A stretch of DNA of 64,000 nt from NCBI GenBank assembly GCA_947496865.1, contig CANMEE010000002.1, positions 310,001 to 374,000 of the forward strand. Reading direction: 5' to 3'. Source of the DNA: an uncultured Sphingomonadaceae bacterium (lineage in GTDB: Bacteria; Pseudomonadota; Alphaproteobacteria; Sphingomonadales; Sphingomonadaceae). The notes under the pieces were generated by a model that was not told where the DNA came from, did not search any database, and saw nothing but the letters and a program-made list of their open reading frames with translations. Both the position numbers and the translations under genes were made by a program. Positions 62,012 to 64,000 of the stretch are shown piece by piece. Position 1 is the stretch's first letter. Each line of letters starts with the position of its first letter.

Positions 62012-63238
62012 TTATTTTTTGGCAGCTGGTTTGCGTGGTGCAGGCTTGCGAGCTGCGGGCGCTTTAGGCTTGCTCATCCGCAAGTCCTCCAACGTCTTTG
62101 CTGCAGCATCGCGGCCACCCAGGCCAAAGGCCAGAGCTGCTGCAATTCCACCACCAATTACCAGGGCACCGAAGGCCATGTTGATGATCGAATCTGCCAG
62201 ACCCATATATTTCAAGCCCATTGCAACGAAGAGGACGATGGTCGCATATTTGACAATCTGACCGCCCATACCGCCTTCTGATGCACCGCTGACAATTTTC
62301 GACAGGATACTGGCAATCATGAAGCCAAGGCCAATGATCACACCACCAAAGATAACCTTGCCACCTAGTCCCAATACTTCATTCAAAATATTGGTAAGTT
62401 CTGGGAATTGCAGCATACGCGTCGCTGCGATCGCAGCAAACAGCATGATTGCAATGATCACTACCTTGGAAACAACCGAAGAAATCGTCGTTTTTTCAGG
62501 CAGAATACCCAGAGCATCAACCGACCGGTCAACGCCTAGACCCGGCAAGACTTCTTCAATCAGTCCGCCAACCCAGCGTGCAATCATATAGGCTATGCCC
62601 AGTAAGATGGCGGCGCCAATTACCAGAGGGATTGAAGTAAAGATTGTGTCGAGCAACGCGGTTGCCGGACTGGTGATCGCCGACATGTTCAGCGCATCAA
62701 GAGCCAATATTGCGATTGGAATGATAATCAGAACATAGACGATTGTACCGATTGTCTTGCTGATCGTGCTGTTACCGGTAACCTGCTCGGCTCCAGCTTT
62801 GTTGGCCCATTTGTCCAAATTCACGGTCATCATCGTAGTTTCGACGATCTGCTTCACAATGTTCGCGACAATCGAACCAACGAAGAAAATGATTCCAGCG
62901 CCGATAATATTCGGGATGAAGCCCATCACGTCATCTAGCAATGTTTGAAGTGGTTCGATGACACTGTTCAATCCGAATGTGGAAAGCACGGCGATTAAAC
63001 CAAATAACCAAATCAACAGCGACACGATTTTACCCAGCGACATGCCGATAGATTCACCGGAACCGGTGTCCCGCTGGAGCAGGCTGATATTGTCCACAAG
63101 CTTTGCAAAGGCCCACTTAGAAGCTTTTGCGACCACCCAAGTGAGAAAGAGAATAATCAGTGCGATACCGATCTTTTCACCCCATTCCATCATAAGCTCT
63201 GTATCGAGCGCATAGTTTCCTATTCGTAGTCCATCCAT
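62012..63238 (-). CDS. Mechanosensitive-type channel protein (conserved TM helix repeats)
   Basis: The 408 residues have about ten hydrophobic helices arranged as repeated units of a conserved TM-helix type (ADIIKA-like starts LLDDVMGFIPNIIGAGIIF, LLDTIFTSIPLVIGAAILL, and LGLGGKVIFGGVIIGLGFM). This is the layout of CmpX-like small-conductance mechanosensitive channel relatives. A basic Ala/Pro/Lys tail (KAPAARKPAPRKPAAKK) ends the protein. It should sit in the inner membrane and respond to osmotic tension; gating is not shown by sequence. Confidence 0.83.
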   Translation of the reverse strand: MDGLRIGNYALDTELMMEWGEKIGIALIILFLTWVVAKASKWAFAKLVDNISLLQRDTGSGESIGMSLGKIVSLLIWLFGLIAVLSTFGLNSVIEPLQTLLDDVMGFIPNIIGAGIIFFVGSIVANIVKQIVETTMMTVNLDKWANKAGAEQVTGNSTISKTIGTIVYVLIIIPIAILALDALNMSAITSPATALLDTIFTSIPLVIGAAILLGIAYMIARWVGGLIEEVLPGLGVDRSVDALGILPEKTTISSVVSKVVIIAIMLFAAIAATRMLQFPELTNILNEVLGLGGKVIFGGVIIGLGFMIASILSKIVSGASEGGMGGQIVKYATIVLFVAMGLKYMGLADSIINMAFGALVIGGGIAAALAFGLGGRDAAAKTLEDLRMSKPKAPAARKPAPRKPAAKK

Positions 63239-63359
63239 TTATTTTCCCCTGATTGTGACCGCTGATAATTCTTGCAGAGGTTAACACGTTCCCTAGATGA
63301 GATACAGTGCGGAGTAGTCCTTAAAGGGCGTCGGGATGTAATCATATGTAACAGCGAAT

Positions 63360-64000
63360 TTAGTTCGCGACATTAATGACCGCGCGTCCGATGACGGCGC
63401 GCTGTTCCAGCATCCTTAGGGCATCTCCAGCATCGTCTAATGCAAAGCTGTTGGAGATATGGGGGCGCATAATGCCTTGTTCAGCAAGCTTGCGGAGGGC
63501 CTGCTCACTGCGTTTCGCCAACTTCAGATCCCGCCGCGCGCTTTCTCCGGCCCGCAGGCCGATTAGACTATAGCCCTTTATCAACGCATGATTGGCGGGG
63601 AAGGACGGGATATCGCCACTGGCGAAACCCACGATCAGATAGCGGCCGCCCCAGCTGATAGCGCGCGTACCGGTAATGGCCAGATCACCGCCAACAGGAT
63701 CAAATACGACGTCGACACCTTTGCCTCCGGTCAAATCTTTGACTTTTGCAGCAAGGTCAGGATCAGCAGGATCAAGGCTATGGTCCGCGCCCGCTTGTGC
63801 AAGCGCCTGACGTTTTGCATCGCTGGATCCGGTGGCGATCACGATTGCACCTTTATGTTTGGCGAGTTTTACAGCTGCCATTCCGACGCCACCGCTGGCC
63901 CCAAGAATGAGAATGCTCTCGCCTTCCTGCAATATAGCTTTGTCGTGAAGGGCATGCCAAGCGGTGATCGCCGCGCCATGCCAACAAGCCCCTTCGGCAA
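63360..64000 (-). CDS. Zinc-type alcohol dehydrogenase / quinone oxidoreductase, partial
   Basis: The C-terminal part of an MDR-family NADPH:quinone reductase-like enzyme. The frame is open to the window edge, so about 100 or more N-terminal residues lie outside. It shows ACWHGAAITAWHALHDKA, the nucleotide motif ILGASGGVGMAAVKLAK, GKGVDVVFDPVGGD and the C-terminal ALRKLAEQGIMRPHIS. No zinc-binding cysteine cluster is seen in this part. The reaction is NADPH-dependent reduction of a quinone or enone, inferred from the family. Confidence 0.88.
   Translation of the reverse strand, partial: AEGACWHGAAITAWHALHDKAILQEGESILILGASGGVGMAAVKLAKHKGAIVIATGSSDAKRQALAQAGADHSLDPADPDLAAKVKDLTGGKGVDVVFDPVGGDLAITGTRAISWGGRYLIVGFASGDIPSFPANHALIKGYSLIGLRAGESARRDLKLAKRSEQALRKLAEQGIMRPHISNSFALDDAGDALRMLEQRAVIGRAVINVAN

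Overview
The window looks like chromosomal DNA of a sphingomonad-type alphaproteobacterium. The evidence is a CtrA cell-cycle regulator with GANTC (CcrM) and TTAA-N7-TTAA (CtrA) sites in its promoter, a UPF0262 protein, a Bpt aminoacyl-tRNA-protein transferase, the DUF2849/DUF934 sulfite-assimilation operon, two large TonB-dependent receptors sharing one TonB box, and many small secreted proteins. Base composition is moderate, closer to marine Parasphingorhabdus/Sphingorhabdus-like genomes than to GC-rich Sphingomonas. The genus is an inference. I see no rRNA, CRISPR array, insertion sequence, integrase or prophage.

Layout. 0-1.2 kb is a decayed segment: a frameshifted membrane protein, and an intact monooxygenase beside a DUF2798 remnant and a MarR remnant that meet head to head at one apparent deletion junction. 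1.4-7.4 kb is a complete glycerol-3-phosphate ABC importer operon (glpS-T-P-Q, DUF2160, glpV) with a short coupled leader ORF. 7.7-13.4 kb holds accessory genes (DoxX, ASCH, FG-GAP protein, rhodanese, sterol desaturase, and a Rieske oxygenase with permuted domain order), several bounded by a short palindromic repeat. 13.5-32.6 kb is mostly core: S9 peptidase, threonine ammonia-lyase, amidohydrolase, bpt, msrC, arfB, ctrA, PPP phosphatase, dcd, dnaB, GGDEF protein, LysE exporter with a divergent Lrp regulator. 32.7-36.6 kb is an AT-richer array of small orphan genes, with a copy of the same palindrome between nearly every pair. 37.3-41.4 kb is an overlapping sulfur assimilation operon (cobA, DUF2849, cysI, DUF934, cysH) followed by a 58-codon zinc-ribbon gene. 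41.5-54.8 kb is mixed metabolism (astD, selO, glycosyltransferase, flavin oxidoreductase, PilZ, amtB, thiolase, prepilin peptidase). 54.8-61 kb has tRNA-Leu(CAA), the two TonB receptors and tRNA-Thr(TGT). A DUF429-like protein, a mechanosensitive-type channel and a quinone oxidoreductase cut by the window edge end the window.

The strongest candidate for an undescribed system is the repeat family. It has about sixteen copies with the consensus arms AATGTCCGC and GCGGACATT and two alternative loop sequences. Copies delimit single small genes like cassettes, supply the stop codons of three of them, and twice form the same roughly 67-bp two-hairpin composite in places 32 kb apart. Other points of interest are the permuted Rieske oxygenase, the dense ctrA promoter, and a second CtrA box in front of a glycine-zipper surface protein.
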